Shown here piece by piece: positions 8,570 to 16,634 of a stretch of DNA of 64,000 nucleotides. The DNA is from Jezberella montanilacus. Its GTDB lineage: Bacteria; Pseudomonadota; Gammaproteobacteria; Burkholderiales; Burkholderiaceae_B. The notes under the pieces are model-generated. The model worked only from the letters and a program-made list of their open reading frames with translations, was not told the DNA's origin and made no database searches. The stretch's first letter is position 1. Every line of letters starts with the position of its first letter. The DNA lies in contig NZ_PVTV01000014.1 in NCBI RefSeq assembly GCF_003003055.1, positions 62,001 through 126,000 of the forward strand, given 5' to 3'. A program made the position numbers and the translations under genes.

Positions 8570-9712
8570 TTATTGTTGAACGAGAATCTTTCCACCCTCG
8601 ACGGTAAAGAGGTAGTGCTTCGAGCCCAGCTGTCCGTTCGCCTCAAAACTGACATCACCCATAATGGTGCCTTTGAAGCTGCCACCTCTGATGCGCTTGG
8701 CAACGGTCTCTCGATCAAAGGTTTTGACGTCGTTGACGGCCATCGCCCAGATCTGCAAAGCAGCTGCGCCAATTGCCATAAATTTGTCGGGCTCCAGCTT
8801 AAACAGTTCTTGATTCTTGGCGATAAATTTCTTATTCATCGGATTGGAAGCAAAAGGTTCGACATTGGGGAAATAAATGTCCGCGCTAATCAAACCGTTC
8901 GCTGCATCGCCAGCGACTTGAATCACACTCGGTGCGACGGTGCCGACCGCTGCGACAAGTTTGCCAGGTAAACGAGTCTGTTTAGCTTGCCGGATGGTAG
9001 CTGGCATACCGAGGCCTTCATTTGCATTGATGACAATGGTGACCTCTGGATTCGCCGCTTTCACATTGGTTAGCGCAACCCTGAAATCGGCTTGCGCAAA
9101 AGGAAACTTCTCCTCAGCAACCTTCTCATAGACATAGTTCAACTTCTTCAGCTCTGCTTCGATCGATGCTTGAGCGCCGTTACCATAAGCATCGTTCTGC
9201 GTCATAAACGCGACACGTTTCGCCTTTGCAATGGTGGCAATGTATCGCGCCACGATGGCGCCATCTTGCGAATTAGAGCTATTAAGCCTGACCGCCAGGG
9301 GATTGCCCTCGCCCGATAAAATCGGATCTGCTTTAGAGATCGCTGTGATATCCAAAATACCGCCCCGGCTGATGACAGGCTGCATCGCGAGGGTCACTGG
9401 GCTGTTCCAGCCTTCAATAATGACGTCTACTTTATCTGAGATCAGTTCAGTCGCACGCGAGACACCGACGGCGGGAGTTGACTCATCATCTCGAATAATC
9501 AGCTCAATCTTTTTACCCAGCACCCCACCGTTATCGTTGATGACTGCAGCCATCGCTTGCATAGCTTGGGTCACATGCTGCCCTTGTGGACCTGCGCCAC
9601 CAGACAGAGGAAAGATTGCACCTACTTTGGCAGTGGTCTGGGCTGAAGCACCAGACGACAAAGCAACACCTAAAACCAATGAGGATAGGAACCTACCTAG
9701 ATAAGCGGTCAT
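8570..9712 (-). CDS. Periplasmic binding protein of a branched-chain-type ABC importer
   Basis: A 380-residue LivK-like (peripla_BP_6) protein with a cleavable signal peptide ending ASAQ at about residue 25, followed by KVGAIFPLSGGAGPQGQHV, the usual start of the mature domain. The ATG at 9712 has TTGGAGA nine bases upstream. It is the first gene of the eight-gene operon, which fits the higher expression such binding proteins need. The ligand is not evident; the operon's CoA ligase and acyl-CoA dehydrogenase point to a carboxylic acid. Confidence 0.88.
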   Translation of the reverse strand: MTAYLGRFLSSLVLGVALSSGASAQTTAKVGAIFPLSGGAGPQGQHVTQAMQAMAAVINDNGGVLGKKIELIIRDDESTPAVGVSRATELISDKVDVIIEGWNSPVTLAMQPVISRGGILDITAISKADPILSGEGNPLAVRLNSSNSQDGAIVARYIATIAKAKRVAFMTQNDAYGNGAQASIEAELKKLNYVYEKVAEEKFPFAQADFRVALTNVKAANPEVTIVINANEGLGMPATIRQAKQTRLPGKLVAAVGTVAPSVIQVAGDAANGLISADIYFPNVEPFASNPMNKKFIAKNQELFKLEPDKFMAIGAAALQIWAMAVNDVKTFDRETVAKRIRGGSFKGTIMGDVSFEANGQLGSKHYLFTVEGGKILVQQ

Positions 9713-9779
9713 TTTTTTGTCTCCAACCTATACGATTGTGATAATTATTTTGAAAACGACTATGTTGCCGTTTTTTACA

Positions 9780-9814
9780 TAGCTAACTGTACCCTAAGGG
9801 AAGAAAGTTAGCTA
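9780..9814. other. Inverted repeat between two minus-strand operons
   Basis: Nine-base arms TAGCTAACT (9780-9788) and AGTTAGCTA (9806-9814) flank 17 bases that include the near-palindrome CCCTAAGGG. It lies downstream of the Fbp-type permease and 68 bases upstream of the binding-protein start. No clean T-tract follows on the minus strand, so it could be a weak terminator or a regulator site for the binding-protein operon. Confidence 0.45.
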
Positions 9815-9833
9815 GATGACGGTGTTTTTTTGT

Positions 9834-11537
9834 TCAATAACGGCTTTTAGGGCCTGTCGTTGCCTCTGATTTTTGGCGATTCAGCCAACGGGCCACCGCG
9901 ATCAGAGGCAAGGAAACAAACACCACCAGCACGCCGCAAACAGCAACGCGTCCTGTGTTACCAGCCGCCCATTCACGAAATACAAGATTGCTCATCACGG
10001 GCGAGTCAGAGGTTGCCAACAACAACGGCAAACTAAACTGACGAATAAAAACCGTGAAGAGCAATAACCATGACGCCAAAAGCCCCGGTGAAGCTAAGGG
10101 TAAGAATATCCGCCTGATCGTCCTCAGCAAGCCCCCCCCTGCAGTCATCGACGCTAGCTCTAGATCGTGATCGATCTGTAGCAAAACGCCCTGCACGTTT
10201 CGGATGCTAAAAGGCACTACCTTGATGCAGAAGCCTAGCAACAACAACCAAACCGTGCCGTAAATCGCTGTGCGTTCAAACGCGACCAGTAACGCCAAGC
10301 CCGAGAGCGATGCGGGCAGTACGAAGGGCAGAAATGTTAAGTAGTCAATCGCTTGACGAAAGCCCTGCTTCGCTTTCAAAAACAAGAAAGCCATGGGGAA
10401 TCCAAGACCAATGGCTATCGTCGCCCCGCCAAGGCCGATCAATACGGTGTTGACTAGTGCTTGCACTGACTCATCGTTATCAAACACCCACTGATAATAA
10501 TAAAAACGGGGAGACTCGTAGCGACTCAAGGAGTCGAGCGGGATATCCAATGAATTGGCCAACAGCACAAGCAGCGGCAAGGCACCGCCAAGCACGATCA
10601 ACAAATAAAACGCGGCGCTAGCTACCCAACGCAAACGACCAATATCAAAGGGGCTGTGACGATATAACTTTCCCTTCTTGACGATTAGCCGACGATCTTG
10701 CATGAGAACGCGTCGATAAAGTCGAACAAATATCAACACCACAATCAACATCAGCAGACCGTAGATCGCTGCCGCGCCTACATCAGGCTGGTCGCTAATT
10801 CGAGCGAGTAATAAAATTTCGACGCTGGCCATCTTAATGTCAGCGGGGTACCCAAGAAACCAGGCGACATCAAAACTCTCAAGACCCAAGATAAAAAGAA
10901 GCACAACAATCGATAGGGCGTTGGGCAACATTCGCGGTATCGTTACTCGCCTGAAAGTCTCCCAAACGCTTGCCCCTGACGCGTGAGAGGCTTCTTCAAG
11001 GACCGGGTCGGTCGCAGCCAGGCTCGCATAAAAGAAAGTAAACGCAAGCGGAAAACTACATAATGACTCAACGAACACCATCCCTGAAAATGAATAGATA
11101 TTGAGCGCGCCAGCAGGCAATACATGACTGAGCCATTGATTAATCAAGCCACTGAATGGATCAATTAGCAATGCCCAACTGAGGGCCCCGAACGATGCTG
11201 GAATCAAATAGGGCAAAGTGATGGCAATGACCATAAATTTGCCACCCGGAACATTGGTTCTAAGTGACAACCAAGCAAACAGAAAACCTGCTGTGCCAGC
11301 CAGTGCGGTCGTAATGGCACTAAACAGAATGGTCCGACCAACAATCAGGTAACTATCAATTTGGGTAAAAAAATCAATATAGTGCCCAAACGTAAGCTGA
11401 ATCGCACCCTCTTGTACCGAAAATACTGTCTGTATTAAAACAAGTAAGGATGGCACTAACACCACTAGGCAGAGCAGACCAAACCCAAAAATCAACGCGA
11501 TGCGAGTCATCAGACCAGTCGAATCATGTGGCCTCAT
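9834..11537 (-). CDS. Fbp/Thi-type fused ABC transporter permease (two permease domains)
   Basis: A 567-residue inner-membrane protein made of two fused permease domains, each with an EAA loop that contacts the ATPase: EEASHASGASVWETFRRVTI in the first half and ELASMTAGGGLLRTIRRIFL in the second. Fused permeases of this kind serve ferric iron (FbpB) or thiamine (ThiP) importers. The ATG at 11537, with GGGG eight bases upstream, is preferred over an in-frame ATG at 11585 that would overlap the ATPase gene by 38 bases. No FbpA- or ThiB-type binding protein is nearby; the gene upstream of the ATPase encodes a Bug protein, so substrate and partner are uncertain. Confidence 0.85.
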   Translation of the reverse strand: MRPHDSTGLMTRIALIFGFGLLCLVVLVPSLLVLIQTVFSVQEGAIQLTFGHYIDFFTQIDSYLIVGRTILFSAITTALAGTAGFLFAWLSLRTNVPGGKFMVIAITLPYLIPASFGALSWALLIDPFSGLINQWLSHVLPAGALNIYSFSGMVFVESLCSFPLAFTFFYASLAATDPVLEEASHASGASVWETFRRVTIPRMLPNALSIVVLLFILGLESFDVAWFLGYPADIKMASVEILLLARISDQPDVGAAAIYGLLMLIVVLIFVRLYRRVLMQDRRLIVKKGKLYRHSPFDIGRLRWVASAAFYLLIVLGGALPLLVLLANSLDIPLDSLSRYESPRFYYYQWVFDNDESVQALVNTVLIGLGGATIAIGLGFPMAFLFLKAKQGFRQAIDYLTFLPFVLPASLSGLALLVAFERTAIYGTVWLLLLGFCIKVVPFSIRNVQGVLLQIDHDLELASMTAGGGLLRTIRRIFLPLASPGLLASWLLLFTVFIRQFSLPLLLATSDSPVMSNLVFREWAAGNTGRVAVCGVLVVFVSLPLIAVARWLNRQKSEATTGPKSRY

Positions 11538-11547
11538 TGCTGCCCCA

Positions 11548-12663
11548 TCAAGACGTGTGCTCAGGAATCGCCCAACACCGGTCATTACGTAGAGCTAGCG
11601 CAACATCCCTACCTTCTCTTGCGTTAAATGGGGGGTGACGAAACCGAAGCAGTTGAAGCCCAGCAAGGATTTCCGTCTCTTGCCGCTCGCCAAAATACAT
11701 GCTTGAAAGAATGCGCCCCCTAATTCTCAAGGCGTCGCTGATCATCGGGATATTGGGATTGGTTCCATCGATCCGTATCAAGTTCTCGGGACGAACCATT
11801 AAGGTCACTTTCTTGTTTAGTGACGGAAGAGATTCCATCTCGACTGTTACCGAGCCCCACTGCGTTTGAACGATCCCATGTTGAGTGTCGATTTTTTGCT
11901 TCACCGTACCACTAATAAAGTTACACAGGCCGAGGGACTGAGCCACCAGTGCGCTATTAGGTCGCCCGTAGACGTCCTGAGGACTACCCGTCATTTCGAT
12001 TCGACCGCCATTCATGACAGCGACATAGTCCGACATTGACAGCGCTTCGGCTTTATCATCAGCAACGTACAAAGTCGTAGTCTGAGTTTTTCGCTGGGTA
12101 TTTTTTAGCTCATTCCTGACTTGTTCGCGCAAAAACGGGTCAAGCTGACCGAGAGGATCGTCAAGTAGCAAGATGTCAGGCTTAGCAATCAACGCACGCG
12201 CTAGCGCCACTTTGTATCGCTGCTCACCGCTTAGCATGCCAACAGATGCCTTTAAATGTGCCATCAAATTCACCAACTCTGTGACACGAAGCACTTCTTG
12301 CTGAATATTGTTGCTTCGACCTTTACGCCGGTTAGTCGTCAATGGATAGGCAATGTTGTCGTAAATGCTCATGGTCGGCCAAAGTGCGCAGGACTGAAAT
12401 ACCATACCGATATTGCGTTGATGGGTCGGGATATGCACGCCACGTTTTGGCGCTGACACCAATTGTTCACCAATCGTAATTTCGCCTGCTTCATGAGACT
12501 CTAGCCCAGCGAGCACCCGCAAAAGTGTGGTTTTGCCAGAGCCACTTGATCCAAGCAATGTGAAGAAGGCGCCAGTTGGAATAGTTTGATCAATATCGCT
12601 CAAGATGGGCCAGTCGCGATCCGGCATCTTCAATATTTTTCGTAAGGCGTCAATGCGAATCAT
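11548..12663 (-). CDS. Fbp-type ABC ATPase with altered catalytic motifs
   Basis: A 371-residue ATPase of FbpC/PotA layout: ATPase domain, then a C-terminal TOBE-like domain (IRIDGTNPN region). Walker A GSSGSGKTT and the Q-loop MVFQ are normal. Three other motifs deviate: the signature is LSGEQ (Glu codon 12223-12225), Walker B ends LLLDDP so the catalytic Glu is Asp (12157-12159), and the switch-His loop reads YVADDKAEAL, with Asp where VTHD has His (12058-12060). Hydrolysis may be slow or lost. An ATG at 12663 with GAGA upstream is preferred over GTG at 12678. Its permease partner is encoded 10 bases downstream. Confidence 0.85.
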   Translation of the reverse strand: MIRIDALRKILKMPDRDWPILSDIDQTIPTGAFFTLLGSSGSGKTTLLRVLAGLESHEAGEITIGEQLVSAPKRGVHIPTHQRNIGMVFQSCALWPTMSIYDNIAYPLTTNRRKGRSNNIQQEVLRVTELVNLMAHLKASVGMLSGEQRYKVALARALIAKPDILLLDDPLGQLDPFLREQVRNELKNTQRKTQTTTLYVADDKAEALSMSDYVAVMNGGRIEMTGSPQDVYGRPNSALVAQSLGLCNFISGTVKQKIDTQHGIVQTQWGSVTVEMESLPSLNKKVTLMVRPENLIRIDGTNPNIPMISDALRIRGRILSSMYFGERQETEILAGLQLLRFRHPPFNAREGRDVALALRNDRCWAIPEHTS

Positions 12664-12793
12664 CTGAGTCTCGCGCACTATTTTGCATAGAATCGGGCCC
12701 GGTGAATCCGCCCTAAGTTAGGATTACCGCTAGATTAATGCAGCGCAGAAAGGTGCAATTCAGAGATTAAGAGGGTTGAGAGCAAGCTTCTTT

Positions 12794-13789
12794 TTAGTCG
12801 CCCTTAATCCCAAGCTGCTCGATCAATGCCTTCCACATCGCACTTTCCTTTTTTGTGACGTCCAAGAGTTCTTCCGGGGTGGTGGTTTTTGCCTCATCAC
12901 CCAGTTTAAGCATGGCATCCTTATATTCGGCAGAGTTGGTGATCTGGTTAATAGCCTTGGACAATTTATCCACAATCGGTTTCGGTGTCCCGGCCGGCGC
13001 AAAGACCGACATCCAGGTCTCGCCCACGATAGCTGGATAGCCTAATTCTTTAAAAGTCGGTACGTCCGGCAACAAGGGCGCACGCTCCTCGGCAATCATG
13101 GCGAGCGCACGATAGCCGCCCGCATTGACGTTCGGTACCGTAGCCGTTAATGCTTCAACATTTGAATCGATCACCCCTGCCAGCATATCTGCCGTTGCCG
13201 GCGCCGCCCCTTTGTAATGCACCATGGTGAACTGAACCCCCAAACCCTTGCCAACTAATTCACCGAGCAGATGAACCATACTGCCCTGCCCGTTTGTTGC
13301 GTTGTTAATTTTGCCAGGATGTGCACGAGCATACTGAACAAATTCAGCCAGCGTCTTAGCTGGAAAATCCTTTTTGACGACAAAAGCGAAAGGGATGGTT
13401 GCCACCGCTGCGACCGGCACGAAGTCGTCGAGGCTGTAAGGTAATTGACCTTTTAAATGAGGCGTCGTTGTGAAGGTGGAGCCAGCTGAAAGCAACAAGG
13501 TGTAGCCGTCTTTAGTCGCGCGGGCGACGTATGTTGCCCCGATTGCAGTCGCGGCACCCGCTTTATTTTCGACGACCACTGACACGTTGAGGACGTCGTG
13601 CATTTGACGTGCGACTTGCCTACCTAGAATATCGGCAGGACCACCAGCGGGAAACGGCACAACGAGAGTGATTGCTTTGTCAGGCCAGTGATCAGCGACA
13701 TCTTGGATCTGAGCTTGAGCAGTGCCAAGGCAACTTACCCAAAATATCGCGAACAACGAGGAACAACATCTTGTCTGCCAGCTTTTCAT
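12794..13789 (-). CDS. Bug family (TctC-like) periplasmic binding protein
   Basis: A 331-residue Bug protein with a signal peptide ending AQAQ (about residue 27) and the family hallmarks ITLVVPFPAGGPADILGR and VENKAGAATAIGATYVA near the N-terminus. Bug proteins bind carboxylates such as tricarboxylates or dicarboxylates, or aromatic acids, for TctAB symporters, and most copies in Burkholderiales are orphans. No tctA or tctB gene is in this window; the next genes downstream encode an ABC ATPase and permease. CAGGAG lies nine bases before the ATG but inside a predicted RNA stem at 13793-13847, so translation may be conditional. Confidence 0.88.
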   Translation of the reverse strand: MKSWQTRCCSSLFAIFWVSCLGTAQAQIQDVADHWPDKAITLVVPFPAGGPADILGRQVARQMHDVLNVSVVVENKAGAATAIGATYVARATKDGYTLLLSAGSTFTTTPHLKGQLPYSLDDFVPVAAVATIPFAFVVKKDFPAKTLAEFVQYARAHPGKINNATNGQGSMVHLLGELVGKGLGVQFTMVHYKGAAPATADMLAGVIDSNVEALTATVPNVNAGGYRALAMIAEERAPLLPDVPTFKELGYPAIVGETWMSVFAPAGTPKPIVDKLSKAINQITNSAEYKDAMLKLGDEAKTTTPEELLDVTKKESAMWKALIEQLGIKGD

Positions 13790-13792
13790 GCA

Positions 13793-13847
13793 AGTCTCCT
13801 GAGCAATCGCGGTGTTTTCACCGTCTATCGCTAAAGTACAGGAGACT
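13793..13847 (-). promoter_or_regulatory. Predicted RNA stem covering the Bug ribosome binding site
   Basis: On the minus strand AGTCTCCTG (13847-13839) pairs perfectly with CAGGAGACT (13801-13793), which contains the Shine-Dalgarno sequence of the Bug gene. Inside it AGCGAT can pair with ATTGCT (one G-U pair) and CGGTG with CACCG around an AAAA loop. About 20 base pairs in three tiers fill the short gap between the dehydratase stop and the Bug start. This could restrict translation or be a processing signal. Confidence 0.55.
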
Positions 13848-13863
13848 GCTCAATCAGGCAAGG

Positions 13864-15633
13864 TCAGTGGTTATCTCTCGGCACTTTGCTGCCACTGCAG
13901 CCAACGAGAAAGTCAAAATCAACCCCATCATTGGCCTGATTGACGTGATCAACATATAACTTGTAATACCCCCGATCAAGCGGCGGTTTTGGTGCCTTCC
14001 ATTTCTCACGTCGCTTGGCCAGTACCTCTTCGCTGACGTCCAGATGCAATCGGCGTTTAGCGACGTCCAGCTCAATCATGTCGCCATTTTCAACCAGGGC
14101 CAGCGGTCCACCGGCAGCTGCTTCGGGCGCTACGTGCAGGACAACCGTCCCGTATGCCGTGCCACTCATTCGCGCATCCGAAATGCGTATCATGTCTGTG
14201 ATGCCTTTTTTCAGGATCTTCGGCGGGAGAGGCATATTACCGACTTCTGCCATCCCCGGATAACCCTTGGGACCACAATTCTTCAACACCATGATGCAGG
14301 TCTCATCGATATCGAGTTTAGGACTATCGATCCGTTTATGAAAATCCTCAATGTTTTCAAACACCACGGCACGACCCTTGTGTTTAAGCAGCTTCGGTGT
14401 CGCAGCTGACGGCTTAATGATGGCGCCATCAGGACAGAGATTGCCGCGCAAGACAGCAATACCTGTATTTTTCTTGAACGGTTTTTTCCATTCGGTGATT
14501 ACGTCGCGGTTAAAGCATTCGGCCTTTTTGTTGTTATCCCAAATAGAATTGCCAGTTACCGTCAGCGCTTTCTTGTTAAGCAAGCCTTCTTCACCCAGAG
14601 TGCGTAAGACCACAGGCAGACCACCTGCGTAGCAGAAGTCTTCCATCAGATATTTGCCGCTAGGCATCAAATTAAGCAAGGTATGGACATCGCGACCAAA
14701 CTGATCCCAATCGTCGATCGAGAGCTCGACCCCAATTCGACGCGCAATCGCAATCAAATGGATCACTGCGTTGGTCGAACCACCAATGGCCGCGTTGGTT
14801 CGTATCGCATTCTCGAATGCCTCACGCGTTAACACTTTAGATAAAGTCAGATCCTCCTTGACCATCTGAACGATTCGACGACCGGACTCGCGCGCAAGCA
14901 CATTACGGCGCCCGTCCACAGCGGGATACGCCGCATTGCCGGGTAAGGCCACACCCAAGGCCTCGACCATGCTTGCCATCGTCGACGCTGTACCCATCAC
15001 CATGCAATGCCCATGCGAGCGATGCATACAAGACTCGGCCTCGTGGAACTCATCGAGCGTCATTTTTCCAGCACGAACATCCTCAGACATCGACCAAGTA
15101 TTCGTGCCTGAACCAATATCTGTGCCACGATATTTACCGTTCAACATCGGACCGCCCGAAACACCAATCGTGGGGATATTGACGCTGGAGGCGCCCATTA
15201 ACAGAGACGGTGTCGTCTTGTCGCAACCGAACAGCAAAACGACACCATCCAGAGGATTGGCTCTAATCGTCTCTTCAACGTCCATACTCGCCAAGTTACG
15301 CAAGAGCATGGCCGTGGGGCGAACCAATGTCTCGCCGAGTGAGGTGACGGGGAACTCAAGTGGGAAACCACCCGCTTCAAGCACCCCTTGTCTAACCTGC
15401 TCGGCCAGCACACGGAAATGACTATTACAGGGGGTTAACTCAGACCAAGTATTGCAGATACCAATAACAGGACGACCGTCGAACTGGTCGTGGGGAATCC
15501 CACGATTTTTCATCCAACTACGATAAATAAAACCGTAGATGTCGTTTCGACTGAACCATTGACTGGACCGTAAGTTCAGTTTGGTTGCTGTTTTGCCTGT
15601 TTTTTTATCTGCTTTCTTTTTTGACTCGGTCAC
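13864..15633 (-). CDS. IlvD/Edd family sugar-acid dehydratase
   Basis: A 589-residue iron-sulfur dehydratase. Cluster-ligand cysteines are in GICNTWSELTPCNSHF (Cys60), FGCDKTTPSLLMGAS (Cys137) and HCMVMGTASTM (Cys210). The GCDKTTP form and length match aldonate dehydratases (L-arabinonate, D-xylonate type) as well as dihydroxy-acid dehydratase. The surrounding FAH hydrolase, SDRs and sugar importer favour an aldonate, giving a 2-keto-3-deoxy acid. The start is GTG at 15633 with GGGGA eight bases upstream. It lies between the FAH-family gene and the Bug gene on the same strand. Substrate assignment is inference. Confidence 0.85.
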   Translation of the reverse strand: MTESKKKADKKTGKTATKLNLRSSQWFSRNDIYGFIYRSWMKNRGIPHDQFDGRPVIGICNTWSELTPCNSHFRVLAEQVRQGVLEAGGFPLEFPVTSLGETLVRPTAMLLRNLASMDVEETIRANPLDGVVLLFGCDKTTPSLLMGASSVNIPTIGVSGGPMLNGKYRGTDIGSGTNTWSMSEDVRAGKMTLDEFHEAESCMHRSHGHCMVMGTASTMASMVEALGVALPGNAAYPAVDGRRNVLARESGRRIVQMVKEDLTLSKVLTREAFENAIRTNAAIGGSTNAVIHLIAIARRIGVELSIDDWDQFGRDVHTLLNLMPSGKYLMEDFCYAGGLPVVLRTLGEEGLLNKKALTVTGNSIWDNNKKAECFNRDVITEWKKPFKKNTGIAVLRGNLCPDGAIIKPSAATPKLLKHKGRAVVFENIEDFHKRIDSPKLDIDETCIMVLKNCGPKGYPGMAEVGNMPLPPKILKKGITDMIRISDARMSGTAYGTVVLHVAPEAAAGGPLALVENGDMIELDVAKRRLHLDVSEEVLAKRREKWKAPKPPLDRGYYKLYVDHVNQANDGVDFDFLVGCSGSKVPRDNH

Positions 15634-15678
15634 GAGTAATCCCCTTTATTTACCGCATACTTTTGAAAAAAGCCCAGC

Positions 15679-16539
15679 TTATTTGCCTGGTTTTTTGTAA
15701 GCCACCACGTGTTGTTTTTGCTCGCCCAAGCCCGCGATACCAAGTGTCATCACATCACCTGCTTTCAAGAAACGTGGCTTAGGCTTAACACCCATGCCTA
15801 CCCCTGGAGGGGTACCGGTTGTGATGATGTCGCCAGGCATCAAGGTCATGAATTGGCTGGCGTAACTGATGATGGTCGCGCAGTCAAACACCATCGTCTT
15901 GGTGTTGCCCGTCTGGAACCGTTTACCATTCAAATCTAGCCACATATCCAAATCTTGTGGATTCTTGATTTCGTCAGTGGTAACCAACCAAGGGCCTACT
16001 GGGCCAAACGTGTCGCAACCCTTGCCCTTGTCCCAGCTGCCGCCTCGTTCAAGTTGGTACTCGCGCTCTGACACATCGTTAACAACACAATAGCCCGCGA
16101 CGTATTTCAGCGCTTCTTCTTTTGAAACATATTGGGCTTTCTTGCCAATCACGATCCCGAGCTCAACTTCCCAGTCCGATTTTTTTGAATCTTTAGGCAA
16201 CATCACTTCATCGTCTGGACCGCACAGACTGGTGTCGGCCTTAAAGAACATGATTGGCTCTTTAGGCACAGGCAAACCAGATTCAGCTGCGTGATCAGAG
16301 TAGTTCAGACCAATGGCAAGAAACTTGCGAACGCCCTGAAAGGGCACGCCAAACCGAGGTTTACCTTTAACTTTGGGCAAGGTGTCGGGATCAATTTTTG
16401 ACAGCGCTTTGAGAGACTTTGGCGACAACTGATCTGGGCCGATCTGCTCAACCACGCCTGAGAGATCGCGCAATTTGCCGTCGCGATCAATCAGACCTGG
16501 TTTCTCTTTACCTTTGGGACCGTAACTGACGAGCTTCAT
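15679..16539 (-). CDS. Fumarylacetoacetate hydrolase family enzyme (diketo-deoxy-aldonate hydrolase-like)
   Basis: A 286-residue FAH-family protein. Metal ligands are visible as Glu124 and Glu126 in DWEVELGIVIG and Asp155 in CVVNDVSERE; the C-terminus has TGTPPGVGMG. Close relatives include ureidoglycolate lyase-like proteins and the 2,4-diketo-3-deoxy-L-fuconate or L-rhamnonate hydrolases that split the diketo acid into pyruvate and a hydroxy acid. The neighbouring SDR resembles 2-keto-3-deoxy-L-fuconate dehydrogenase, which would supply that substrate. The ATG at 16539 has CAGGAG upstream. Confidence 0.83.
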   Translation of the reverse strand: MKLVSYGPKGKEKPGLIDRDGKLRDLSGVVEQIGPDQLSPKSLKALSKIDPDTLPKVKGKPRFGVPFQGVRKFLAIGLNYSDHAAESGLPVPKEPIMFFKADTSLCGPDDEVMLPKDSKKSDWEVELGIVIGKKAQYVSKEEALKYVAGYCVVNDVSEREYQLERGGSWDKGKGCDTFGPVGPWLVTTDEIKNPQDLDMWLDLNGKRFQTGNTKTMVFDCATIISYASQFMTLMPGDIITTGTPPGVGMGVKPKPRFLKAGDVMTLGIAGLGEQKQHVVAYKKPGK

Positions 16540-16634
16540 GAGCCTGCTCCTGTATGGAATAAATGTGAATTGAATTAATTAATGTGCACTGACGCAATCA
16601 TAAAGCGTCTGCCTTAAAACGTAATTGAAACTTA

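Noticed and set aside
8447-9704. Open frames on the plus strand opposite the LivK-like gene (174 and 157 codons)
   Set aside because: They lie antisense to a well-supported binding-protein gene, show no domain pattern and have no ribosome binding site.
14936-15421. 161-codon plus-strand open frame inside the IlvD/Edd gene
   Set aside because: Antisense to a conserved enzyme; its composition follows the codon use of the opposite strand.
16591-16609. GACGC-N9-GCGTC repeat between SDR and FAH genes
   Set aside because: A five-base stem with a nine-base loop and no T-tract is too weak to call.
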